NCBI GenBank assembly: GCA_021521415.1
Contig: JAIQDT010001119.1
Coordinates: 528,618 to 592,617 of the forward strand
Direction: 5' to 3'
DNA: 64,000 nucleotides
From: Bidens hawaiensis
Taxonomy: Eukaryota; Streptophyta; Magnoliopsida; Asterales; Asteraceae
Within the stretch, counting starts at the first letter, position 1. Each line of letters starts with the position of its first letter. The notes under the pieces were generated by a model. That model saw only the letters and a list, made by a program, of their open reading frames with translations. It did not search any database and had not been told where the DNA came from. The position numbers and the translations under genes are program-made. Positions 53,989 through 64,000 of this stretch are shown here, in pieces.

Positions 53989-55010
53989 ATGGCTGGAGCA
54001 AGGAAGACTGTTGGGCAAGGAGGTTGCACGGGACGTCGTGGAAGGCCACGTATTGTCCGAGAACCTTCTGTAAGAACAGCCACTAACACGGGGAAGAAGG
54101 AAGAACAGTTGGATGAAATCCGAGCAACAACGTAGGGTGCCAACTTGACCCTTCTATACAGGCCGCCATTGCTCAAGCTATAACAGCTGTAGTGAAGAAC
54201 ATGAATCCTGAAAAGTCTACTGGAAGTCATGTAAGAACTGCTAAAAGGTCTGGTGACAACGGTTAGAAATATGATGAAACAGAGAAAGGTGACTCAAGTG
54301 AAGTTCAATCAGTGAAGGTTGATGACAGAAACAGAGGCTGAGGTGGGTGTAACTACAAGTCCTTCAAAGGTTGTGACCCTCCGAAGCTGACTAGTTTAGG
54401 AGACGCAATCGCTACTCTCCAATGGATAACTGCAATGGATATGGTTATCCGAATTAGCGAGTGTCGTCTCGACCAAGTTGTGGGTTATGCTACCGAATCC
54501 TTCGGTGATGAAGCAATGAACTAGTGGGAGTCTGTTGAGCAGAGGAAGAGTCAGGAAGAGATTAAGGCCTTGAAATGGGATGACCTGAAGGAGATGGTCG
54601 TGAAACGATTTTGTGCTGATGCTGAGGTAGAAAGGGCTGAGATGAAGTTCCTGAACTTAAAAGCAGGAAAGCTGACACACCGTGAGTATACCACCGAATT
54701 TAACCGAATGTCCAGGTTGGTACCGGACATGGTTAACACTGAAGCTAAGAGGATCAAGTGCTATGTAAGAGGACTGCCGCAAAACGTCCGCACTCTAGTC
54801 AGGGCAAATAAACCTACTACGTTTGACTCAGCTGTGGAACTCGCTGAGATGGCTTATGATGACTTGGCTGTGAATGATGTTGTGCTGGTGGAAGAAAAGA
54901 AGGATAAGAAGTGGGTCAATCATGCCAAACGACCCGGTACTCAGTTGTGGGACCCTAAGAACAAGCATCCGAGAGTTTGGGAGAAGAGGTCGTGTAAAAC
55001 CTGCTGAAAG
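53989..55010 (+). pseudogene. gag: Element F gag relic
   Basis: The ATG at 53989 begins MAGARKTVGQGGCTGRRGRP and soon meets a stop at 54133. After further shifts the frame 54570-55007 gives the gypsy gag core (KWDDLKEMVVKRFCADAEVE, REYTTEFNRMSRLVPDMVN, CYVRGLPQNVRTLV). The tryptophan motif WW in front reads stop-W (near 54523). A shift near 55005 leads into the knuckle region in the next entry. Confidence 0.85.
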
Positions 55011-56174
55011 ATGCACGGTGGTGAGTGTAGACGGAGTAAGGGTTCAGACGTTTTCTATAAGTATGGAAAGATTCATGCTGCTGAGTGCAAGTTTGGTATG
55101 AATGCTTGTTACAAGTGCAGGAAGGTGTGCCATTATGCTCCAAATTGTACCGCAAAGTCCACATGTTACAAGTGCGGTAAGACAAGTCATTTTGCTAGGG
55201 AATGCACCGAGGGTGAAGCTAGAGTAAGTGGGAAGAAGGATGGTGATGAAGCTAGGCCAAGGACTAGAGCCTACATGCTGACTCAAGAACAAGCCAAGAA
55301 GATTCCAGACGTTGTCACAGGTACATTTCTAGTAAACGGTGTTTCCACTTCTGTGTTGTTTGATTCAGGTGCGAATAAGAGTTTTGTAGCTGCAACATTT
55401 AGTGAATTAGCTAAAATAAAATGTTGCCGAGTGTCTGAAACTTTTGTAGTACAAACCGCTAGTGACACCTCGGTTAAAATAATGAAAATGGTTAAGGATT
55501 GTAAGATAGAGTCAGAGGGACGTGAGTTCCCTATTACTTTGTATGTGATGACCCTAGGAGAGTTCGATGTAGTCTTGGGAATGGCTTGGTTATCTGAGTT
55601 GGAAGCTCAGATAGTGTGTAAGAGTATGATAATAAGGTTAAAGTCCTTGGATGGTAGTACGGTGACGGTTTATGGTGATAAGGAAAGTTCAGGGCTTAAT
55701 GTCATTTCGATGATAAAAGCCGATGGTTTGTTACGACGAGGGTGCGGTGCCTACCTAGCGTATGTTGTCAACGCCAAGGCCGAGATGAAAGAAATGAAAG
55801 ATGTTTCTATCGTGTGCGACTACCCAAAAGTATTCCCTAAGGATCTTCCGGGGTTGCCACCGGAGCGAGAGATAAAATTCCATATAGATTTAATACAAGG
55901 AGCCAAACCCGTCGCGAAAGCACCTTACCGTCTAGCGCCGCCCGAGATGAAAGAATTGATGTCCCAACTACAAGAACTCCTCGAAAAAGGTTTAATAAGA
56001 CCAAGTGTTTCCCCGTGGGGTGCACCGGTGTTGTTTGTTAAGAAGAAAGATAGAAGCATGAGAATGTGCATTGATTATCATGAGTTGAACAAACTTACGG
56101 TGAAGAATAGATATCCGTTGAGACGGATTGATGATTTGTTTGACCAACTGCAAGGTTCAGGCTGGTTCTCCTGA
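55011..56174 (+). pseudogene. Element F zinc knuckles, protease and start of RT
   Basis: The frame encodes knuckles [14 protein letters not shown] (Gly replaced; near 55107) and [14 protein letters not shown] (near 55164), a protease with active site [10 protein letters not shown] (near 55363) and the 3'-end protease strand [10 protein letters not shown]. The pre-RT linker [16 protein letters not shown] and the RT start ([57 protein letters not shown]) follow. A TGA at 56172-56174 ends it. Order and spacing match element C. Confidence 0.9.
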
Positions 56175-57134
56175 ATAGATCTTAGATCAGGCCTCACCAG
56201 CTAAAGGTGAAAGAGGCAAACATCACTAAGACAGCGTTTCGGACGCAGTATGGACATTAATAGTTCTTCGTGATGTCATTCGGTCTAATGAATAGGCTGT
56301 GTCGGCCGATGTTGGATAAGTCAGTTATCATTTTCATTGACAATATTGATTTATTTAAAGAGCGAGTCTAATCAGGCTGAGCATCTGAGATAGGTATTGG
56401 AGACTCTAAAGAAGGAAAAGTTATATGCTAAGTTTTCGAAATGCGCATTCTTGTTGCGCGAAGTGAAATTTCTAGGTCATATGATCAATCCTGAAGGGAT
56501 TACCGTGGACCCAGCTAAGATTGAGCCAATAACGAATTGGAAGACTCCGTAGAACCCGACGGACATACGAAGCTTCTTAGGGTTAGCTGGCTACTATAAG
56601 AGATTCATCGAAGACTTCTCCAAGATTTCCGCATCATTGACCTGTATTACCCTAAGGTCATTAGTATTCAGTTGGGGTAAGTTTCAAGAAGAAGCTATTG
56701 AGGAACTAAATAAAAGACTCACGCAAGCTCCCCTCCTTTCTTTACCCGATGGTAGCGACGATTTGGTTGTTTGTACTGATGATTCGCATCGCGGGTTATG
56801 TTGTGTGTTGATGCAACGAGGTAAAGTTATAGCTTATGCATCCAGACAATTGAAGGTTCATGAAAGTACGTATCCGACACATGATTTAGAGCTAGCAGCA
56901 GTAGTGCATGCTCTCAAGATATGGAGACATTATCTGTACGGTACTAAGTGTACTATTTACACAGATCATAAGAGTTTAAAGTACTTCTTCGAGCAGAAAA
57001 AATTAAACATGAGGCAAAGAAGATGGTTAGAATTGATAAAGGACTACGACTGCGATATCAAGTACTACCATGGAAAAGCTAATGTGGTTACTGACGCGCT
57101 AAGCCATAAGAATCAGGAAGTCATAAAGTTATAA
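56175..57134 (+). pseudogene. Element F RT remainder and RNase H, fused to LTR
   Basis: From 56175 to 56636 RT is readable only in pieces with stops and small deletions; the catalytic box reads FIDNI in place of FIDDI (near 56333), and FLGHMINPEGI is near 56470. From 56637 an open frame encodes the RT thumb/RNase H ([16 protein letters not shown] near 56766, [32 protein letters not shown] near 56959). The last codons, after NQEV (about 57120), come from LTR sequence, so the stop is supplied by the LTR. The usual D-A-S of RNase H reads D-D-S. Confidence 0.88.
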
Positions 57135-57879
57135 AATTGGTGTTTAAAAATGGACTTAACGAACTCGTGTATGTATACGGCTCATAAATTAACCCTAGAT
57201 CTAGCCCTTGAACGTTTTAACCGTAAATGTCCAAGCTTTATGGTTACACGGGTCGAGTTTTGGCCGAAAATGGCTAGGGAAACATTTATGGATTGATACC
57301 AAACCATAATAGGGTATTAGGTTCACGAGATGTAATGATATTGGTTATAAACGGACCAAACTCCTACAGCTCATTCGATTACAATATGAGGATTTGATTA
57401 CATTGCATCATTCGATTACAATGGTTAAGTTCGAATACATAGTGTAAACTAGCATACATTCCTAAAATCTAATACAATACATAATTCGAATACATGAGCT
57501 TAACTCGAATACAGTATGCTAATTCGAATACATGGGTCTAACTTAAGTGCAAGATACATATTCGCATACATGGGTAATTCGATTACAATGTGGACTCGCA
57601 TACCGTGTGTAAAATCAAATACATAGTAAGACTTGAATACATGCATGTTCGAATGCTTGATAAGACCCGAATACACTGCATGCGTTCGAATACAATCATA
57701 CACTCGAATCCCCCTATATAATAAAATAAAATCTCCACAGCCACGTGTCCCTTTAATATTCAACAAGATTACATGTCAATCATATAACTCATTTGCTGAT
57801 GTGTCAAATTTACATTCAACCTCCAAAAAAATAAACCTGGTTTACTATCATCCATCCAATTTTGAATAACCTAAAACAT

Positions 57880-58160
57880 ATCAAACACATCCGCTCTCTT
57901 CCTCTTTTCAGCATCTTCTAATTTCTTCTCAACCAACCCTAATCCGCTCTATTCTCAACCAACCCTAAATCAGTTCCCTACCACCTCCTTCCTGTAATCG
58001 TCGACGACACATCGAAAACTCAATTTCTGATTCAGTACCTATTTTCGGCATTCCTCTTGCTTCCCGTAATCTCCGGCGGCACATCTCTATGCCTTCTCAA
58101 TCGGCCAAAATCGGAAAGAGGTTCATTCCTTTTTCCGCTCAGTCATTATTCAGGTGATTT
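57880..58160 (+). other. Exon-like segment captured in the Helitron
   Basis: C/T-rich text with CCTAATCCGC, TCGTCGACGACACATCG and AATCTCCGGCGGCACATC ends at a donor-like TTCAG|GTGATT (58151). No open frame with a recognised protein; it resembles a transcribed 5' region of a plant gene. Confidence 0.35.
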
Positions 58161-59369
58161 GTGTTTAGATCTGTATTATTTGTTTTTGGTATCTAAGGGT
58201 TTTTGGTTTTTCTTTACTTGATTTTGATTTGTTATTGTATTAGAATATTAAGACCGAAAGAAGTGATAAAATCAAGGCTTCTTTGGTCGATGTTAACCAT
58301 GCTACTGTTGTACTTCTCTCCATCAAATTAACCTAGCTTATTGAGTAATCTACGATTGATTTACTTGACGAACCCCTAATTTTCAAGGTACGAGTCTTTC
58401 GTTAAACTTTATATCTGCTTACTTTGTTCAATTTTGTTGAAATACAATAGTATAGTTACTTTGATTTTCTTATGACTTCCACTGATTTCCCCTGTTTTTA
58501 TAGGTTTGACAACAACTACACGCCATGCTCAACGAATCAATCGGTCAAACTTAACTAAATGTACTTTATGAACCACTAATTTCAAGGTATGAGTATTTTT
58601 TCAAACTTTAGATCTGACTACTGACTGCTGATGCTTCTAATTATGATATATGATGTGTATATGTATGTTTTTGTTGATACGGTTTTTAATTTTAAGAGTT
58701 TGTTGTTAGTTTTTTTTGCTATTCACAAACGAATTAATTGATAATTGTTGACTTAATAAAATTAAGTTTTTTTGTTATACACAAACTGGAGCTGTTAATT
58801 TTGTTGAAAACAAGTAATTGTTTGGTTGTTTTTGCCTACTTTTTGGAGGAAAAATTGTGAATCTTTACTTATAAGGCTTTTCTTAATTTAATACAATTAT
58901 GGATCTTGTGTTATGTTTTTAGGATTTGTTGTATATTGATCAGTTAATTGTAGAGATCCTATAAAAATTGATTTTAAAAGTATTTTAGAAATTAGGATTC
59001 TTTGGTTTGTAAAATTTCGTGAGTTAACTAATTCATCCAAGTTATGGAGTTCTTACATTTTTCGTCATATGCATTTTTATTTCTCATCTAATGTATTTAT
59101 AATCTTAGGAGTTGCTACTGAATGTGATTTTGGTCACAAGCGTATGCTTCTCATTTTATTTTTGTAAATTTTCAGAATCCGGAAACTCAAAACCATATGG
59201 AAGCTGATGTTTGGAATCACCAAAAACTGCTATAGATGTGGATTATGCTACTATTTTTGCGGTAATTGACCACAAGGTATGTATCTGTCTATTTTTTTAT
59301 TTGATTATATATTTTTGTTTAAGTTTGAATTACCTTTAGTATTTGAGGTTTCTTACTTCTATAAATTTC

Positions 59370-60300
59370 ATATGGTCAACTATTTATTTTGACACATATT
59401 CATTTTTTAAACTTTTTCAAGACTTTACACCAAAAAAGTATAAAACTTTATACCCTAAATACTTAAAACTTTCTTCATGTGTTCAGTCCTCCTTAAATTA
59501 GCTTTACACTATTTCTAGATTTAAAAAATAAAGTGGCAAAAAAATTCCATCAAATTTGCATTCTTTCTTAAAGTTAATTATAAACACATATTTGAAAATT
59601 TTCATTCGTTCACTATATACCATTCATCTTATATAAGATTATCTCCAACATTAACATTAGTCTTAATAATTTACATAAATATGAATTTGAATTGACCATA
59701 CAAATAATATTATTTGAAATTTTCCATTTATCTTATATAAGATTACATTTGAAATTTTCTTTACTTCTATAAAAATGGTCAACTATTTATGTTGACAAAT
59801 AACCATTTTTAAACTTTTTCAAGACTTTACAACATAAAAGTATAAGACTCTATACCCTAAACATTTAAAATTTCTTTTTGTGTTTAGTCCTCCTCAAAAT
59901 AGCTTTACCCTATTTTTAGATTTAAAAACCGAATTGGCAAAAAATTTCTATCAAATGTTTATTCTTTCTTAAACTTACTTTTAAACACATATTGAAAAAT
60001 TTTCATTTATTCATTATATACAATTCAACTTTAGCATTAGTCTCAAAAGTTTACATAAATCTGAATCTAAATTGACCACACAAATAAAATTATCTTAAAA
60101 TTTCATCTTATATAAGATTATCTTCAAATTTCATCTTATATAAGATTACATTTGAAATTTTCCTTACTTTTCATATGGTCAACGATTCACATATCCATCA
60201 TTTTTCAAACCTTTTCAAGATTTTGCACCAAAAAAGTATAAAACTTTTTACCCTAAACACTTAAACTTTCTTCATGTGTTCAGTTTTTCTTAAAATAGAT
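59370..60300 (+). repeat. About 400-bp repeat, three copies in the Helitron
   Basis: Copies start near 59371, 59779 and 60175 at ATGGTCAAC(T/G)AT and share AAACTTTTTCAAGACTTTAC, AAAAGTATAA, ACCCTAAA and TTCTT(C/T)(A/T)TGTGTT. Copy 3 is shorter. Confidence 0.82.
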
Positions 60301-62841
60301 TTAAAATTCAGCTTTTCAAAATTTGCCTTTTCTTTTGTTATACCCTATATTTTTTATTTGACCTTACATATTTTCATTGAGAACAAAGTTTTTCCATTTT
60401 TGATACATACCTAAATTAGATTTTTTTCTTTACTCTTCAACATTATAAATACCACCCATGCTCCATCAGATTTCCACACACCATCTAAACCTTCTTTGTG
60501 TTTATTGAGTTCTTACACTAACAAATATTCCTAGAATTACCTTGATACCTATAGACAAAAAACTCCACATTAAGCTACAAAGAAGACAATTCCCCCCTGT
60601 TGTATGTTTTGCATCGACCATAAACAAACGTCAGGGACAATCACTATCAAGAGCTGGTTTGTTTTAAAAAAAAACAGTTTTTAACACATGGTCAATTGTA
60701 TGTCGCATTATCAAGAGCTACGAGACAAGACGGTTTAAAGATTCGTATTTTAGACCTGATGGTAATCTTTCAAATACAACATCAAATGTTATATACAAAG
60801 AAGTATTTAGAAATCTGCAATAAGTTTGTAATTACTTTAGCATCTTTTATGTAGTATTTAACTTATAAGTTTGTAAATATTTTATGATCATTTATGAATT
60901 CTTTCATATATTTGGTTACATATTTATTTGATATTCGATGTTACATATTTATTTGATATCCAATTTTTTAAATAGTATTCATATGAATTTGTTATAAAAT
61001 AATTTTAAACATAGATAATCAAAAATAAGAAAAATATTTCTCGCTTTTCTTAATGTAGCTCTTATCATTGTTATTTTTGCTTTTCTTAATGCATTTGCTT
61101 CAATAACAAAGGTAAAACGTAAACATAGAATTCTTATACAACTTTGACGAATTTTCTTATTAGTGACTTCATTTATGATTTATTTTTTGTCTTAACATAA
61201 ACCTTTAGTAAAGTATAATATCAAATTTAATATATTATATTATATTTTTATTTTTCACATTTTCTTTTTTTTTACCCGTGTATCACACGGGCATTTAGCC
61301 TAGTACATACATATAATTCGATTACATGAAGACACTCGCATACAATGGCTAATCTCGAATACGTTAAGATAATCGATTACAATGTGACTCAAACACAATT
61401 ATACAAATCGATTACAATACTTAACTCGAATACAATTTGAGAATTGACATACATCATATAACTCGAATACAAAGAGTATCTTGATTACAATATGGATTCG
61501 AATGCATACAAGAATCGAATACATATATCCACACTCGAATACACCAGTGTATTCGAGTGTAGGGTATGTTGGGTGCATATGCATTGAATATAAATTGGAT
61601 TCTAAGTAAAATGTAATCTAATACAAAACCATGCTTATGAATACAAAATAAAAGAAAGAAAAGAATAATAAAGTAATTGAATACCCTGTATTTGAATACA
61701 TTAGTGTTTGAGGGTAGAATTATATTCTAAGTAGATTGTATTCTAATATAAGGTCTTACCTTGTAAGACCATTAGAATAGACCAGACTTAGCAATATTTG
61801 ATGAGACATAAATGTTACTATTATGACAAGTATTGACACACATGATTAATATACAGTTTGCAGAGCTCAGCCAAGGAAAGAAATAATAGTGAACGGAGAA
61901 CGTAACAAGATCCAGGTGAGTTTCTAGCCCCATTCCTTGTTATGTTTTCGTGGCTGTGTGCGTACTCGGTGTGATTAGTTAATACCCGTATCTTAAATGG
62001 TAAGTGTATGCTATATATGTTATGTGAAAGATATGAATGATTGCTTGTCGGTGCATGAACGATCTTCGGATATTGCATGTATTGCCAGGGTTATAATAAA
62101 GATATGAAAGTCGTATATAATGTATGAATGATATATGTACGTTATGAACGAATATATAGGGATGGAAAGGTATAGAAGAAAGGGACCGGACCCTAATAAT
62201 ATTCGAGGCAGAAAAGGGACCGAGCCCTAATAATACTCGAGGCAGAAAGGGACCGAGCCCTAATAATACTCGAGGTGGAAAAGGTACCGGACCCTAATAA
62301 TAGTCGAGGCAGAAAAGGGACCGAACCCTAATAATACTAGAGGAAGTAGGGCGTAATGCTTTTTAAAATGAATAAGTATGTAAAGTATGAATAGAAGTAA
62401 AGTATGTAAAGAAAGAATGAAAGAAAGGGAGAAGGAATATACTCATGTATGTACGAAAGTAAGATCAGCAGGTTAAGTATATAATATGTATCTAAGGATG
62501 CGTGTGTTTAAGTATGTGAAAGTATTGTATGTTATTTGATTAACTAGAACCTACTCAGCGAAGCTGACTTTTAGTATGCACGCAGGTGAGTAGGATGAGA
62601 CAGCTAGCTTGAGGAGGACACATGGTGGAGAAATAAGAAGCTGGCATCTGAAGACCTGTAACGTTTTATTTAAATGATGCTTATGTTTGAAAGACAAAAG
62701 ATGTTATTTGAGACAAGTTTATGTAAATTCTTGAAATTTTTATTGAAGTTTTAATATTCCGCGGAAGTTTTATTATTCCGCGGAAGATGATATATAGAAC
62801 TGTGTTTATGTGTCCAGTGTAGGGCACCGGTAGCGGGGCCT

Positions 62842-62845
<4 letters not shown>

Positions 62846-62897
<52 letters not shown>
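62846..62897. repeat. (TA)n microsatellite
   Basis: Pure TA directly after the F LTR end. Confidence 0.95.
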
Positions 62898-62899
<2 letters not shown>

Positions 62900-63283
62900 A
62901 TGAGTATCATTACATAATTGTAAAATTATTTAAGAACTTGAAGGACTCCTTTAAAACTAACGTTTTATATACAAAATTTTATATGTTAATGTTCTTTGAG
63001 ATTAGTTTTATAATTTTTTATACCCATATCTACAATTACAAATTGAAAATTAGTTTTTATACATATCTGTGTTTTGTTTGACACCTATATAAATTTGTTG
63101 TTCATAAATTTTAGATATATGTAAACTTGTGATTAATAAATGTAATAAAAAACTTTTATATAAAATATGATAAAACTGCTCTTAAATAATGTTAATATAT
63201 AAAAAAATTAAAAAATTGTTTGGTTGTTAAGAGATCCTAAGAGTTCTTAACTTTTTTAGAGTTCTTAAATGATACCGACCCTA
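62898..63283 (+). mobile_element. MITE-like element, uninterrupted copy of the 32963-35994 family
   Basis: GGATGAGTATCATTACATAA at the left and, as complement of the right end, GGGTCGGTATCATTTAAG; both continue in (A)AGAACT-type sequence. It aligns in reverse with the split copy and shows the empty target site (GTTTTGTTTGACACC near 63073-63087) of MULE-1. Confidence 0.75.
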
Positions 63284-63307
63284 TGTATATATATATACGT
63301 ATGTATT

Positions 63308-63389
63308 GGCTCATTTCAGAAGTTTTTTTACAACGAGAAGTGCGAGAAGTGAAGGTGTAACTCCATTAATCCATAATTTCACTCCCTTT

Positions 63390-63390
<1 letters not shown>
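63308..63390 (+). mobile_element. Half copy of the 36046-36390 MITE family
   Basis: GGCTCATTTCAGAAGTTTTT, TTACAACGAGAAGTG and TAACTCCATTAATCC match one inverted-repeat end of that family. The other end is replaced by (TA)n. Confidence 0.7.

Positions 63391-63460
<70 letters not shown>
63391..63460. repeat. (TA)n microsatellite
   Basis: About 70 bp of pure TA. Confidence 0.95.
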
Positions 63461-63462
<2 letters not shown>

Positions 63463-63710
63463 GAGGGTTTATCCTAAAACAAGTAGTTTCCTAGAAAGAC
63501 TAGGAATAAATTATAGACATTGGATCATGTTAATCAATTGTTGAGATTTAAAATTACCAAAAACCGTCATAGTTTCCTAGAATTACTCTTTCACCATTAT
63601 AACCGACATAGTTTCCTAAAGCTGTTCCTTCACCATATGATGTAATGTCACATGTCAAAAATCATTGGCTCTTACCATTCCTAGGAAACACCTTACTTTT
63701 ATTTGAACTC
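63461..63710. mobile_element. MITE-like element, about 250 bp, copy 2
   Basis: Same family and orientation as 36412-36668: GGGAGGGTTTATCCTAAAA at the left, CCATTCCTAGGAAACACC near the right. Both copies are bracketed by simple repeats. Confidence 0.82.
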
Positions 63711-63713
63711 TTT

Positions 63714-63732
<19 letters not shown>
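63714..63732. repeat. (CT)n microsatellite
   Basis: Short CT run followed by GTGTATATATAT. Confidence 0.9.
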
Positions 63733-63751
<19 letters not shown>

Positions 63752-63784
63752 ATTGTTAAATATACATTAATTATAACGAAACAT

Positions 63785-64000
63785 GTTGTTTCACATGTAA
63801 AGTCTTTAAGAACTGTTATTTTAAATATAATATTTTAATGAGATTTGTTGTTTTTCGTGCAAAATGTTAATTAAAAGTTTTATTATGTATGTAAAATATT
63901 AATTTTTACATATAAAATCTTAAAGAAATATTGTTTTACATGTAAAATGTTAATGAAAAGTGTGTTATTTTACATGTAAAATCTTAAAGAACTGTTGTTT
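63785..64000. repeat. AT-rich minisatellite with TTTTACATGTAAAA palindrome
   Basis: Diverged units of about 28-35 bp read TTTTACATGTAAAAT(C/G)TTAA(A/T)GAA. The last two units are the best preserved. The array runs off the right edge of the window. Confidence 0.75.

Larger units (their letters stand above)
57709..61303 (+). mobile_element. Non-autonomous Helitron, 3.6 kb
   Basis: The 5' end is TCCCCCTATATAATA; the 3' end has stem CCCGTGT (61275-61281), loop ATC, stem ACACGGG (61285-61291), 8 nt, then CTAG (61300-61303). It sits between A (57708) and T (61304), and the uninterrupted LTR copy at 52060-52085 confirms the empty AT site with no duplication. No Rep/helicase gene is present. 57840-58170 looks like a captured gene 5' end (pyrimidine-rich, CATCTCTATGCC, exon-like up to CAGGTGATTT). 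Confidence 0.92.
51060..62845 (+). mobile_element. Element F: decayed Ty3/gypsy element (chromovirus-like) with a Helitron in its 3' LTR
   Basis: The 5' LTR, primer site TGGTATCAAAGC, gag, protease, part of RT and RNase H are readable. Integrase, purine tract and the first part of the 3' LTR are deleted. The 3' LTR remnant runs from 57121 to 62845 and is interrupted by the Helitron 57709-61303. The LTR end is GGGGCCTTACA. The start at 51060 (TGTTAATATT) is the best candidate but unsure because the 3' copy lacks that part. No target duplication can be confirmed. Confidence 0.75.
57121..62845 (+). repeat. Element F 3' LTR remnant (5'-truncated, Helitron-interrupted)
   Basis: It starts at TCATAAAGTT, equivalent to 51479 in the 5' LTR, and ends GGGGCCTTACA at 62845. 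It is interrupted at 57708/61304. About 95 % identity with the 5' copy by eye. Confidence 0.85.

Noticed and set aside
63306..63494. Reading frame with a long Tyr-Ile repeat
   Set aside because: The repeat is translation of the (TA)n microsatellite; not a gene.

Overview
This window looks like plant nuclear repeat DNA, probably from a large Asteraceae-type genome. No bacterial gene, host single-copy gene, tRNA or rRNA was recognised. The case for a plant rests on Ty1/copia and Ty3/gypsy elements whose primer-binding sites match plant initiator-Met tRNA (TGGTATCAGAGC and variants), on a Helitron with a hairpin-CTAG end, on Mutator-like elements with 9-10 bp target duplications, and on many small inverted-repeat elements set in (TA)n tracts. 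The Asteraceae guess is inference from remembered families. Essentially all coding sequence is transposon-derived, and most of it is broken.

Left part (1-32.5 kb): a decayed Ty3/gypsy relic (1-1960) and a featureless spacer lead into three nested LTR retrotransposons. Element A (Angela-like copia, 3333-32465) is interrupted at 6955 by element B (copia, probably Sirevirus lineage, 6956-28662, target duplication AATAA). B is interrupted inside its integrase at 11419 by element C (Ty3/gypsy chromovirus, 11420-20755, target duplication CCAGT). Removing C and then B restores the reading frame of each host. LTR divergence by eye (A about 5 %, B about 2 %, C about 0.3 %) matches the nesting order. 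B carries a long extra reading frame after pol (25372-28125) and an array of palindromes around its non-coding regions.

Middle part (32.5-51 kb): a chain of DNA-transposon derivatives separated by (TA)n tracts. It includes a small element split by a 2.6 kb Mutator-like element that itself holds a 1.2 kb Mutator-like element. Element E follows (41616-49899), a gypsy element that keeps gag zinc knuckles but no recognisable pol, and whose two LTRs have unrelated 5' parts.

Right part (51-64 kb): element F is a decayed gypsy element whose integrase and 3' LTR start are deleted, so RNase H runs straight into the LTR. Its 3' LTR remnant holds a 3.6 kb non-autonomous Helitron (57709-61303) with a clean A|T insertion site. 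The window ends in second copies of three small families from the middle part and an AT-rich minisatellite.

The observations I rate highest are (1) alternating hairpins with compensatory changes in the LTR of C; (2) a shared layout in the LTRs of C, E and F in which a splice donor, a family-specific array of small hairpins and a CTGAY/pyrimidine/CAG acceptor follow each other, suggesting an LTR intron; and (3) in B, palindromes beside both the LTR and an internal TATA-like box upstream of the extra reading frame.
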